From: Methanospirillum hungatei | GTDB taxonomy: Archaea; Halobacteriota; Methanomicrobia; Methanomicrobiales; Methanospirillaceae | Reading direction: 5' to 3' | DNA: 10,000 nucleotides | Assembly: GCF_020216685.1 (NCBI RefSeq) | Contig: NZ_JAIWNS010000031.1 | Coordinates: forward strand, 1 to 10,000 | Part shown: piece after piece, positions 1 to 7,291 of the stretch | Layout: every line of letters begins with the position of its first letter | How positions within the stretch are numbered: the first letter of the stretch is position 1 | Position numbers and translations under genes: made by a program | Notes under the pieces: generated by a model | Told to the model about the DNA's origin: nothing | Databases searched by the model: none | The model's input: only the letters and a program-made list of their open reading frames with translations

Positions 1-45
1 AACTATAGAGATCGCTATATGACCTGAGGAAGTCTCCACTTCATC

Positions 46-63
46 AAAAATTAAAAAAAAAAA
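46..63 (-). terminator. T-rich terminator after the PII gene
   Basis: Read leftwards, the transcript from the PII-like gene meets 11 consecutive T (63-53), then AA, then five T (50-46), about 33 bases after the stop codon. Oligo-T tracts without a needed hairpin are the usual archaeal transcription stop, so this fits a terminator for the monocistronic PII gene. No strong hairpin precedes the tract. Bases 1-45 hold no reading frame or motif that I can name. Confidence 0.6.
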
Positions 64-95
64 GAGGAATGGCAGAATACAGATGTCAGAAAAGA

Positions 96-428
96 TTACA
101 GGATCATATCCCCGTTTTCACGGGTCTGAATCCGTATGGCCTCTTCAACCGGTATGATAAAGATCTTCCCATCTCCGGTATTGCCGGTAAATGCACTTTC
201 ACACAGGATGTTTATTATCTCCTCCACATGATCATCCTCCACAACCATCTCCACTTTCACCTTGGGCATAAAATCATAGAGTGATTCGATATTATACTGG
301 TTTATCTCCCTGGATGTCCCCCGGTACCAGATATCATAATTGATCATCGAACCATGACCCATGGCTTTCATGGCATTCCTTACATCATTGATCTTCTCAA
401 CCCGTACAAACGCTTCGACTTTTTTCAT
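96..428 (-). CDS. PII-family nitrogen/energy signal protein with a diverged T-loop
   Basis: 110-residue PII (GlnB/GlnK/NifI superfamily) protein. PII trimers bind ATP/ADP and often 2-oxoglutarate and control ammonium transport, nitrogenase or glutamine synthetase by direct contact. The N-terminal strand MKKVEAFVRVEK, the PKVKVEMVVEDD strand after the T-loop (residues 55-66), the nucleotide-binding B-loop TGNTGDGKIF (81-90) and the end IPVEEAIRIQT all match the family. The frame runs upstream to an ATG at 515, but that adds a hydrophobic, AT-rich extension, so the start at 428 is chosen because it gives the conserved N-terminus and length. No good ribosome site precedes it. The T-loop is unusual: by eye, Ser49 lies at the site of uridylylatable Tyr51 of GlnB, and the Gln39 that helps bind 2-oxoglutarate is not evident. 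It could be NifI-like or a separate PII subfamily, but no nif or amt gene is visible nearby. Confidence 0.9.
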   Translation of the reverse strand: MKKVEAFVRVEKINDVRNAMKAMGHGSMINYDIWYRGTSREINQYNIESLYDFMPKVKVEMVVEDDHVEEIINILCESAFTGNTGDGKIFIIPVEEAIRIQTRENGDMIL

Positions 429-473
429 CCACAGGAATAGAAATCTAAAAGTAAATATTATTTTTAGTATGAT

Positions 474-482
474 AATATATAG
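474..482 (-). promoter_or_regulatory. Candidate TATA box for the PII gene
   Basis: On the minus strand the stretch TATATATTA lies about 46 bases before the chosen PII start. An archaeal TATA box sits about 25 bases before the transcript start, so this would give a leader of roughly 20 bases. The region 440-500 is AT-rich throughout, so other placements are possible. This is a candidate only. Confidence 0.35.
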
Positions 483-522
483 AATTGAATTAAAATATAT
501 TCCTCTCAGAGACATCAGAGAT

Positions 523-531
523 CCTATATGG
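523..531 (+). promoter_or_regulatory. Candidate TATA box for the chemoreceptor operon
   Basis: CCTATATGG lies about 75 bases before the chemoreceptor start and would place the transcript start near 550-555, giving a leader of about 50 bases. An alternative AATATAT box is at 494-500. The divergent PII promoter lies within about 50 bases, so a regulator bound here could act on both. No clear operator is seen. Confidence 0.3.
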
Positions 532-602
532 AATTGTTAAGGGAATACAGACCCCAGAGATATTCATTACCGCATTGGTTCACCCCCCAAACCTGATGCC
601 AT

Positions 603-3185
603 ATGAACTATGATTCCATAAAAACAGGCTTTGATCTCTCCGGATATTACCAGAATTCTGTTGGTTTCCATCCGGGAGCGGAATACAAAACATCACCAGA
701 ATCAGCGGATATCCATTCTGCCGGGATTATCACACACGATGCATCCACTCTTATGAGTATTCTTGATGCTGCACCGGTAGCCATTCAGATTGTCGGTCCT
801 GAAGGGACATTCATCGATTGTAACCGGCAGACTATGGAATTATTCGGAGCACGGTCCCTGCACGACATTATAGGAAAAACACCATCTCTTCTCTCTCCCC
901 CGGTTCAGAAAAACGGGGAGGATAGTCAGAAAGCCTCAATGACGCAGATACAGGAGGCATTTTCTGGAAAAAGGGTTACTTTTTCATGGGACCATAGAAA
1001 ACTCTCCGGCGAAATCTTCCCGGCCCGGGTGACATTAAACCAGATAATATACGAAGGAACACCCTGCCTGATGGCATCTGTTATCGACACCAGTGAACTT
1101 GTGGAACAACTGGATGAGATCGCGACTCTTGTGAAAGAATCACCATATGCAATCTTCTCTATGGATCCCTCACTTCAGATAAGCGACATCAACGAGGCAG
1201 GAGTGAGCAATACCGGGTATACGCATACGCAGGCATGTTCGATGAATTTTGGAGATCTCTCGTTTCTTGAATCACATGGGAAGAAGATCAAAGACGCTAT
1301 TCAGACAAAAAAACCGGCACATGGGAGAGCAATACTCCGGACACCACAGGGGATCAGATATCTGAAGACATCCTATATCCCGGTGCTCAGTCAAAAAGAA
1401 GAGATATCGAAAATATACGCAGTCTTTGCAGACCAGACCTCACTCATTGAGAAGATGAATGAAGCTGAAGCCCTGGTCCAGGAAAATCCTGCAGGAATCC
1501 TGACTACGGATCCGGAAGGCAGGATACTATCAGTAAACCAGGCATTCATTGATATCAGTCGGATAGAGAAGGAGAAACTCCTTCAGATGAGATTGGGAGA
1601 TTTCCTCATTATAAAAAAGGAAGGAGCCGGATTTAAAGAGGCTATGACCTCGAAAAAATCTGAAAAAGGCAGAATTACTGTAGATTTTGGCTCCCACAGC
1701 CGGATTCTTGATTCATCATATATTCCGGTCCTCAATGTGAATAAGGATATTGAAAAAATGGTCCTCATGTTCATTGACTGTACCGAAGTGCAGCAGCTTA
1801 TCGGATACCTGGACCGTTCAGTGGCGGTCATCTCTGAGGACATCACTAATCTTGCATCCGGAAAGACGGATTTTGAATCAAAGGCAGTAGCAGGGGATGA
1901 GTATACACAAAAAGCAGAGAAAAACCTGACCACCATCCATGAATCCATCAACACAACAAGGCTGGCACTCGAACAGATTATCAGAGATATAGACAGAACA
2001 ACTGATGCTGCATTATCAGGAGATCTGTCATTTCGGGCAGATCCATCAGTCCACCAGGGAAATTTCCAACATATAATTGAAAAACTCAATAATACCCTTG
2101 ATGCTACCCTTACTCCGGTTCTCGAAGCAATGTCCGTCTCCCGTGAATATGCCGGATATAACTTTACGGCACGGTTTAACCCTGCATTAGAGGTAAAAGG
2201 TGACTGGGTTGCATTTAAAGACGCTCTGGATCAGACAGGGAATGCAATTTCACAGGCCATTTCTCTCCTGAATCAAAAAATCGGTGAGCTTTCAGCAAGT
2301 ATTGAAGAAGCAAACTCAAGTGTTGAGGAGATCACCTCCGGATCACAGGAAATTGCCTCTATCATGGAGAATATCAGTAAAAATAGTGAGTCAGGAGATT
2401 CATCAATCGCCCAGATCATCCGTGCTATGGAAGACCTCACCCGGACGGTCAGTGAGGTATCTCACAAGGCAGATAGTGTTGCAGGGTTGTCACAAGGGGC
2501 CACTATATCAGCAAAACAGGGAATGGAACGAGTCAGACGATCAGAACAGTCAATGTCTGAAATCATGACTGCTGCAGAACATGTCGATACCATTGTAAAA
2601 GACATTAATGCAGAGATGAATGAGATCGGAAAGATAGTCAGAGTAATTTCAGACATCGCAAATCAGACAAACCTTCTCTCCCTGAATGCTGCAATAGAGG
2701 CAGCCCGTGCCGGAGAAGCAGGAAGAGGGTTTGCTGTAGTTGCTTCAGAAGTAAAATCTTTGGCTCAGGATTCACGAAAGTCAGCCGAAAACATAACAGA
2801 GATGATTACAACTCTCCAGCAAAAAGCAAAATCCGCTGAGAACGCGATGGCCCAGTCGGTTCAGGTGGTTCATGATGGCAGTTCAGCCCTTGCCGAGACC
2901 GTTACCTCATTTACTGACATTGCACAGGCAATTGGTGACATTCATCAACACATCACTGACGTTGCAGCTGCTTCAGAAGAGCAGGCGGCTTCAGTAGAGG
3001 AAGTTACCGCAAGTATGCAGGAAGTGGCATTTCTCACCCATAAAACATCAGAAGAAGTCATCCACACATCTGTCGCTATAAAACAGACCTCTGCAGCCCT
3101 GGAACAGATCAGTGAAGTCGTAAATACGATTGTCGTCATTGGTGACGGAGTACATCAGGAAATATCCCGGTTTACTGTGGGATGA
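603..3185 (+). CDS. Soluble methyl-accepting chemotaxis protein with three PAS domains
   Basis: 860-residue receptor with no transmembrane segment, so it is expected to act in the cytoplasm and signal through CheW and CheA. Three PAS domains lie at about 47-165, 173-284 and 288-398; the last two look like copies of each other. A helical linker with poly-HAMP-like character follows (about 400-560, with [10 protein letters not shown] at 473-482 and [12 protein letters not shown] at 533-544). The signalling domain (about 560-850) carries the CheA/CheW-binding hairpin tip around [20 protein letters not shown] (684-703) and [15 protein letters not shown] (707-721). Glu/Gln-rich helices on either side, such as [13 protein letters not shown] and [18 protein letters not shown], are plausible methylation regions. 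There is no C-terminal CheR-tethering pentapeptide. The ligand is unknown; PAS domains may bind heme, flavin or small molecules, and no cofactor residue can be named safely. The ATG at 603 has a weak ribosome site. It is first in an operon with CheW and a receiver protein. Confidence 0.93.
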   Translation: MNYDSIKTGFDLSGYYQNSVGFHPGAEYKTSPESADIHSAGIITHDASTLMSILDAAPVAIQIVGPEGTFIDCNRQTMELFGARSLHDIIGKTPSLLSPPVQKNGEDSQKASMTQIQEAFSGKRVTFSWDHRKLSGEIFPARVTLNQIIYEGTPCLMASVIDTSELVEQLDEIATLVKESPYAIFSMDPSLQISDINEAGVSNTGYTHTQACSMNFGDLSFLESHGKKIKDAIQTKKPAHGRAILRTPQGIRYLKTSYIPVLSQKEEISKIYAVFADQTSLIEKMNEAEALVQENPAGILTTDPEGRILSVNQAFIDISRIEKEKLLQMRLGDFLIIKKEGAGFKEAMTSKKSEKGRITVDFGSHSRILDSSYIPVLNVNKDIEKMVLMFIDCTEVQQLIGYLDRSVAVISEDITNLASGKTDFESKAVAGDEYTQKAEKNLTTIHESINTTRLALEQIIRDIDRTTDAALSGDLSFRADPSVHQGNFQHIIEKLNNTLDATLTPVLEAMSVSREYAGYNFTARFNPALEVKGDWVAFKDALDQTGNAISQAISLLNQKIGELSASIEEANSSVEEITSGSQEIASIMENISKNSESGDSSIAQIIRAMEDLTRTVSEVSHKADSVAGLSQGATISAKQGMERVRRSEQSMSEIMTAAEHVDTIVKDINAEMNEIGKIVRVISDIANQTNLLSLNAAIEAARAGEAGRGFAVVASEVKSLAQDSRKSAENITEMITTLQQKAKSAENAMAQSVQVVHDGSSALAETVTSFTDIAQAIGDIHQHITDVAAASEEQAASVEEVTASMQEVAFLTHKTSEEVIHTSVAIKQTSAALEQISEVVNTIVVIGDGVHQEISRFTVG

Positions 3186-3190
3186 GGTGA
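3184..3190 (+). promoter_or_regulatory. Ribosome binding site fixing the CheW start
   Basis: GAGGTGA overlaps the stop codon of the receptor gene and lies five bases before ATG 3196. It decides between this start and an upstream in-frame ATG at 3130, which would overlap the receptor by 56 bases and add 22 residues absent from CheW proteins. It also implies translational coupling to the receptor. Confidence 0.75.
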
Positions 3191-3195
3191 ACAGA

Positions 3196-3702
3196 ATGAT
3201 TCAGCGAATGAGGGATACAACCCCGCAATCAAAATCACGAACGGTGACAAGACAGGAGACGCAGGTTATCGAATTTAATCTTGGGACAGACAGGTTTGCC
3301 ATAGATATCCAAAATATTAAGGAGATAGTTGAATATACACGAATTCGACCCCTCCCAAACTCGCCTCCCCATATAAAGGGTATCATTGATCTTCGAGGAG
3401 AAATTACCACCATCATCGATCTGGCTCTCTTTATGAACCAGTCATCACAGACATCAGAGGAGAAAAAACGCATAATCATCCTTGATACTATAGAAAAAAG
3501 CCATAAATTAGGATTTCTGGTAGATAATGTACATTCAGTCCTCGCCATAGACCAGAACCTGATTGATTATTCTGTTCACCGGAGTCATGACGATGCCGGG
3601 CATATCCAGGGAATAATAAAAATGAGATATGATGAGGGGCAAAATTCCTATACAGATCTCATCATATGGCTGAATATTGAACAGATTCTGCTCGAGATAT
3701 AA
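3196..3702 (+). CDS. cheW: CheW-type chemotaxis coupling protein
   Basis: 168-residue single-domain CheW, the adaptor linking receptor tips to the kinase CheA. After a polar N-terminal tail of about 20 residues, the double beta-barrel fold starts at TQVIEFNLGTDRFAIDI (22-38), followed by IKEIVEYTRIRPLPNSPPHI (41-60) and the family hallmark KGIIDLRGEITTIIDL (61-76). LGFLVDNVHSVLAI (105-118) and the C-terminal IIWLNIEQIL close the domain. Length matches ordinary CheW. There is no histidine phosphotransfer or ATPase part, so it is not CheA. Tight linkage to the receptor gene suggests a dedicated adaptor for this soluble receptor, which would dock on a CheA encoded elsewhere. Confidence 0.93.
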   Translation: MIQRMRDTTPQSKSRTVTRQETQVIEFNLGTDRFAIDIQNIKEIVEYTRIRPLPNSPPHIKGIIDLRGEITTIIDLALFMNQSSQTSEEKKRIIILDTIEKSHKLGFLVDNVHSVLAIDQNLIDYSVHRSHDDAGHIQGIIKMRYDEGQNSYTDLIIWLNIEQILLEI

Positions 3703-3713
3703 ACAGGATCTGC

Positions 3714-5459
3714 ATGCAGATATATCAAAAAATTCCGGATGAGATCCGATATCCCTCATGCACATCCAGGATCATCTCATCCCCATATCATACCGGAGAT
3801 ACCCCGACGACAAAACAGATCCTGTACGTGGATGATGAAGAGATCCTCCTTGAAGTTGGAAAACTCTTCATTGAACGATCCGGAGCTTTTCATGTCACAA
3901 CCTGCAACAATCCTCTAAAAGCCCTTGAACTTCTCACATACAATTCATTTGATGCAATCGTATCAGATTATGAGATGCCTGACATGAACGGGATACAGCT
4001 CCTCAAACAGGTCCGAGAGACCAAAAACCAGATCCCATTCATCATTTTTACCGGTAGAGGACGTGAAGAGGTAGTAATTGCTGCCCTGAATGAAGGAGCG
4101 GATTTTTACATCCAGAAGGGGGGTGAGAACAGATCCCAGTTTGCTGAACTGGTTCATAAAATAACCGTATCTATACAACGACAGGAAGTTTTACTTGCAC
4201 TCCAGGAGTCTGAGAAGAGACTCTCCAATATCCTTGCAGCGCTTCCCTATGCCACTTTTGCCATAGATACCGATCACCGGGTAATTGCCTGGAATAAGAT
4301 GATGGAACAGATGACTGGTATTTGTGAATCTGATATAATTGGCAAAGGTGATTTTTCCTACTCGGTTCCTCTCACCGGAAAAGCAGAACCGGGTATCATT
4401 GATTTAATCCTCAAAGACTACCCCGGAGTAGAGGATTATTATGCTGAATTCAGGCAGGAAGAGAACATTATCACTGCCGAGCGGTACCTTTCCCTCCCGT
4501 CAGGATACCGGTATGTCAGAATTCGTGCCGCTCCCCTGTATTCTTCATTTGGTCAGGTTATCGGAGCAATCGCTACCATCCGTGACATTTCAGATAATTT
4601 CATGGATGAAGCTTTAGATAGAAATTCCTTTGAGATGTATAAACAGATTGCAAATATCTCTCCTGACTGGGAGTACTGGGAGAATCCTGCAGGAGATGTG
4701 ATGTACTGCTCGCCATCAAGTCTTACGATAACCGGCTATCTGCCTGAAGAATTCACAAAAACCCCTTCACTTCTTCACCATATCATCCATCCTGAAGATC
4801 GGGAACGGGTTTATCAGGCACAAAATCCGATAGAATCCACCCATTCAGGATATTCACATCTTCAGTTCCGCATCATTACCCGAAACGGAGAGGTTCGGTG
4901 GCTTCTCCAACTCTGCACCCCCGTATATCGGATGAACAGATCCTTCATCGGTAAAATTATCAGCAACCGGGACATAACTGACCGAATTGAATTACAGGAA
5001 CGATTAGTTCAGACGCTTGGCTTTTTAAAACAGGAACAGGAACTGACCATCCGGTTTCAAAGAATGCTTGCAACGAAAAATGAGTTTGCCCTGACTACTA
5101 TCCTTGAGCTACGGGAACTAGAACATGTGATTCAATCATGTATTGATTTTTTTGACGACGGGATTGCGATTGTAAAAGGGCAGACTATCATTCATTGTAA
5201 TAGCCGATTCAGGGAGATATTTGGGAATAGTATGGATAAATCTGACAAAATTACCCTTCAGGACTGCATTCCTATATCAATACATGAGCAGGTTATAAAA
5301 TTCGATGACGATTCAACAGTATACCCGAAACGAAATTCTCTTTCATTTTTCGGAACATATAAAAAATCCGATGGGACCCTCTTTCCTGCATCAGTTACCA
5401 TGAAGCGGATTATCAGCCAGAGATCCAATCTTCTTGCACTATCCATAAAAACAATCTGA
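3714..5459 (+). CDS. Response-regulator receiver protein with three PAS domains, no output domain
   Basis: 581-residue soluble protein. After about 34 poorly conserved residues, a receiver domain spans about 35-155: acidic pair Asp40-Asp41 in ILYVDDEE, phospho-acceptor Asp85 in SDYEMPDMNG, switch Thr113 in IIFTGRG and Lys135 in YIQKGG. Three PAS domains follow at about 168-295 (LPYATFAIDTDHRVIAWN), 306-425 (ISPDWEYWENPAGDVMYCSP, ending NRDITDR) and a weaker one at about 470-581. It ends at the last PAS strand, with no histidine kinase, GGDEF or DNA-binding part. A role in passing phosphate or sensing state through protein contacts is inferred. It starts 11 bases after cheW with an AGGA site, so it belongs to the same operon and may be phosphorylated by the shared CheA or by a PAS kinase such as the one at the right end. 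It is distinct from CheY, which has the receiver only. Confidence 0.88.
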   Translation: MQIYQKIPDEIRYPSCTSRIISSPYHTGDTPTTKQILYVDDEEILLEVGKLFIERSGAFHVTTCNNPLKALELLTYNSFDAIVSDYEMPDMNGIQLLKQVRETKNQIPFIIFTGRGREEVVIAALNEGADFYIQKGGENRSQFAELVHKITVSIQRQEVLLALQESEKRLSNILAALPYATFAIDTDHRVIAWNKMMEQMTGICESDIIGKGDFSYSVPLTGKAEPGIIDLILKDYPGVEDYYAEFRQEENIITAERYLSLPSGYRYVRIRAAPLYSSFGQVIGAIATIRDISDNFMDEALDRNSFEMYKQIANISPDWEYWENPAGDVMYCSPSSLTITGYLPEEFTKTPSLLHHIIHPEDRERVYQAQNPIESTHSGYSHLQFRIITRNGEVRWLLQLCTPVYRMNRSFIGKIISNRDITDRIELQERLVQTLGFLKQEQELTIRFQRMLATKNEFALTTILELRELEHVIQSCIDFFDDGIAIVKGQTIIHCNSRFREIFGNSMDKSDKITLQDCIPISIHEQVIKFDDDSTVYPKRNSLSFFGTYKKSDGTLFPASVTMKRIISQRSNLLALSIKTI

Positions 5460-5471
5460 ATTTTCCATTTT
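5460..5471 (+). terminator. T-rich stop after the signalling operon
   Basis: Directly after the stop codon of the receiver-PAS gene the strand reads ATTTTCCATTTT, two T4 runs interrupted by CCA. This resembles a modest archaeal T-tract terminator and sits before the next promoter. There is no clear hairpin. The tract is short, so read-through into the next operon is possible. Confidence 0.4.
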
Positions 5472-5509
5472 CACGCCTGGTTCTCTCATCATCCTGAAGA
5501 CTCTGATAA

Positions 5510-5517
5510 CTATATAA
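5510..5517 (+). promoter_or_regulatory. TATA box of the redox operon
   Basis: CTATATAA lies 30-38 bases before the ATG at 5548, placing the transcript start about 5538-5545 and leaving almost no leader. No ribosome-binding sequence precedes the ATG, which also fits a leaderless or near-leaderless message. The heptamer CTATATA recurs at 5534-5540, 24 bases downstream on the same strand, and could be part of an operator for the ArsR-type protein encoded here; that is speculation. Confidence 0.55.
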
Positions 5518-5547
5518 TCACATAAGCAAATACCTATATACTAGCCT

Positions 5548-6441
5548 ATGGAGATATGCAATCAGTGTGAGGACTGTACAAAACTCTGCGAGATAGTTCC
5601 AAAGATGGCCGGAGCATTCAAAGCCCTTGGTGATCTGACCAGGTTGAAAATTATATATCTCCTCACCTGTGACACCACCGGAACTCTTGGAGTATCCGAC
5701 CTTGCAACAAGACTTGGCATCTCCCAGCCTGCGGTATCCCAGCATTTAAAAACACTCAAATCAGAAGGCATTGTTGATTCACGCCGGGACGGATTTTATA
5801 TCTACTATACTATCAACCGTGACCGGATGGTGGAATTCCGGGATCATTTTGAACTGATGTATTCAAGTGTCATGGGGAGATGTAACCGGGAACTTATCAG
5901 GAAATCTTCCCCTGATCAGGAAATCCGGGCCTGTGTCATCTATTATTCATACTCAGGGATTACCCGCCATATTGCAGAAGAGATACGAAATGCCAGCGGA
6001 TGCGATATCATTGAGGTCAGAACAAAAAAGCCCTACTCTTCCTTTTCAGCATATACCACCGGAGTATTTCGATCCCGGAAGATGGCATGCGACCCGATTG
6101 AACCAGAGACCATCGATGTTTCAGGGTATGATCTCATCGTCATGGGAACACCGGTCTGGGCATGGAAACCGGCCCCTGCCATGAATGCCGCCGTGCAGGC
6201 ACTTACGGGATGTGAGGGGAAGAGGGTTGTGATCTTTACGACATGCTGCAATCAGCCGGGGGAAGCCCTCCCGATTTTAAGGGAAGCACTGACCAGCCGT
6301 GGTGCCATCGTTGCCCTGGAGATATCGCTTACCTCAGAGGACACAAAAAATCCTGATGCCGGGGGAGAAATTCTCCGAAGAATCATTGAGGCACAACCAT
6401 TTGGAGATACCACACAGAGAGCAGATTCGGAGGAGAAATGA
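5548..6441 (+). CDS. ArsR-type regulator fused to a flavodoxin domain, with N-terminal four-cysteine motif
   Basis: 297-residue two-domain protein. Residues 4-14 (CNQCEDCTKLC) form CxxCxxCxxxC, the spacing of a ferredoxin-type [4Fe-4S] ligand set. Residues about 18-105 are an ArsR-family winged helix: FKALGDLTRLKIIYLL (24-39), recognition region LGISQPAVSQHLKTLKSEGI (56-75) and wing SRRDGFYIYYTI (78-89). The classic CxC metal site of ArsR is absent; only Cys41 is nearby. After a basic linker, residues about 128-285 are flavodoxin-like: phosphate loop YSYSGITRHIAEEI (133-146), GTPVWAWKPAPAM (200-212) and VVIFTTCCNQPG (227-238), consistent with FMN binding. The inferred role is a repressor or activator whose DNA binding responds to redox state, probably of its own operon. 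It is the first gene, overlapping the next by ATGA. The domain calls are strong; cluster binding and autoregulation are inference. Confidence 0.88.
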   Translation: MEICNQCEDCTKLCEIVPKMAGAFKALGDLTRLKIIYLLTCDTTGTLGVSDLATRLGISQPAVSQHLKTLKSEGIVDSRRDGFYIYYTINRDRMVEFRDHFELMYSSVMGRCNRELIRKSSPDQEIRACVIYYSYSGITRHIAEEIRNASGCDIIEVRTKKPYSSFSAYTTGVFRSRKMACDPIEPETIDVSGYDLIVMGTPVWAWKPAPAMNAAVQALTGCEGKRVVIFTTCCNQPGEALPILREALTSRGAIVALEISLTSEDTKNPDAGGEILRRIIEAQPFGDTTQRADSEEK

Positions 6442-7256
6442 GCACAACAGATCCAAAACATATCCTGGTCATCATGGGCAGCCCCCGGAAAGGGAACACG
6501 TTCCATGCATGTGAAATGTTCAGAGAGCTTCTGGAGCAGGAGATTCCGGTTCAATTCGACTATATATGGTTAAAAGACCTCACCCTGCATCCTTGCAGAG
6601 GCTGCCTTCTCTGTTTTACCAAAGGAGAACAGGCATGCCCCATCCATGATGATATCCCTAAGATTTGGGAGAAGATGAGAAAGGCCGATGCAGTCATTTT
6701 TGCGTCCCCGGTCTATGCGATGAATGTGACAAGCCTGATGAAACTTATGATAGACCGGTTCTCGTTTACATTTCACCGGCCGGAATATTTTGATAAAAAG
6801 GCCTTTCTTATCGCAACCACCGGAGCACTCGGACACGAGGAAGTGCTGAAATACCTTGCCGATGTCGCAGGAATCTGGGGATTTGAGGTCACCGGAAAGG
6901 CCGGCCTGGTAACACCAATCCCAGTCCCTGCCCACCTGGCAGAGAGAAACCAAAAAACCCTGCAAAACGCAGCCCATGCCTTTTCTGAAGCACTCAGAAG
7001 AAGCAGGAGAAGATCGCCAGGACTGAAAGATGTCATTATCTTTCACGGACAGCGGGCAGCCTTCTCCCAGCTCATGACCCAGTCTCCTGCAGACTACCAG
7101 TACTGGAAGGAGAAAGGCTGGCTTGACAAGAAAGTCAAGTATTTTGTTCCTCTTCCGGTCAATCCCCTCTATCATGCTATCGGAGTCCTTGTCGAATGGA
7201 TTGCGACAAAAAAGGTAAAAAAAGATTTGATTACGAGTTCGGGGGCCAAGGAATGA
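6438..7256 (+). CDS. Iron-sulfur flavoprotein / NADPH-dependent FMN reductase family
   Basis: 272-residue flavodoxin-fold protein. The FMN phosphate loop is MGSPRKGNT (13-21), and ASPVYAMNVTSLMKLMIDR (89-107) is the second flavin-binding segment. Between them Cys53, Cys56, Cys59 and Cys67 (HPCRGCLLCFTKGEQACP) give CxxCxxCx7C, the compact cysteine motif that holds the [4Fe-4S] cluster in methanogen iron-sulfur flavoproteins (Isf). These dimers move electrons between ferredoxin and acceptors and can reduce oxygen or peroxide. The first ~185 residues cover the usual family; a C-terminal extension of about 85 residues includes an aromatic region (YQYWKEKGWLDKKVKYF) and a short apolar helix (LYHAIGVLVEWIA), perhaps for partner or membrane contact. 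Its ATG overlaps the stop of the ArsR-flavodoxin gene and has a GGAGGAG site, so translation is coupled. It may donate electrons to the radical SAM enzyme downstream; this is inference. Confidence 0.88.
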   Translation: MSTTDPKHILVIMGSPRKGNTFHACEMFRELLEQEIPVQFDYIWLKDLTLHPCRGCLLCFTKGEQACPIHDDIPKIWEKMRKADAVIFASPVYAMNVTSLMKLMIDRFSFTFHRPEYFDKKAFLIATTGALGHEEVLKYLADVAGIWGFEVTGKAGLVTPIPVPAHLAERNQKTLQNAAHAFSEALRRSRRRSPGLKDVIIFHGQRAAFSQLMTQSPADYQYWKEKGWLDKKVKYFVPLPVNPLYHAIGVLVEWIATKKVKKDLITSSGAKE

Positions 7257-7291
7257 TCCGTTCAGGATTTCAGATCTGGAGTATTCCATGA
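7253..7291 (+). other. 12-codon bridging reading frame between two operon genes
   Basis: A reading frame MIRSGFQIWSIP begins at ATG 7253, which overlaps the TGA of the iron-sulfur flavoprotein gene as ATGA (7253-7256). It ends at a TGA (7289-7291) that overlaps the start ATG of the radical SAM gene as ATGA (7288-7291). It could hand ribosomes from one gene to the next, or be a small peptide. It could also be chance, because the radical SAM gene has its own GGAG ribosome site at 7278-7281. Confidence 0.3.

Noticed and set aside
429..515. Upstream in-frame ATG at 515 that would add 29 residues to the PII protein
   Set aside because: The added part is hydrophobic, lies in AT-rich promoter-like DNA and has no counterpart in PII proteins; the ATG at 428 gives the standard N-terminus.
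577..592. GGTT...AACC inverted pair before the chemoreceptor, considered as a regulatory hairpin
   Set aside because: Only four base pairs around a C-run; too weak to support a riboswitch or operator.
1583..2089. 168-residue minus-strand frame inside the chemoreceptor
   Set aside because: It lies opposite conserved PAS/linker coding sequence; low-complexity Ser/Ile-rich translation typical of an antisense frame.
3130..3195. Upstream ATG for CheW at 3130
   Set aside because: It would overlap the receptor gene by 56 bases; a strong GAGGTGA site sits in front of ATG 3196 and the CheW fold begins after that.
5107..5459. Weak third PAS of the receiver protein considered as a broken histidine kinase
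   Set aside because: No H-box, N-box or G-box residues are present there or in the 88 bases after the stop; the end coincides with the last PAS strand, so the protein looks complete.
6570..7289. 239-residue open frame on the minus strand opposite the Isf gene
   Set aside because: It is a shadow: the plus strand encodes a recognisable flavoprotein throughout, and the minus translation has no domain-like pattern.
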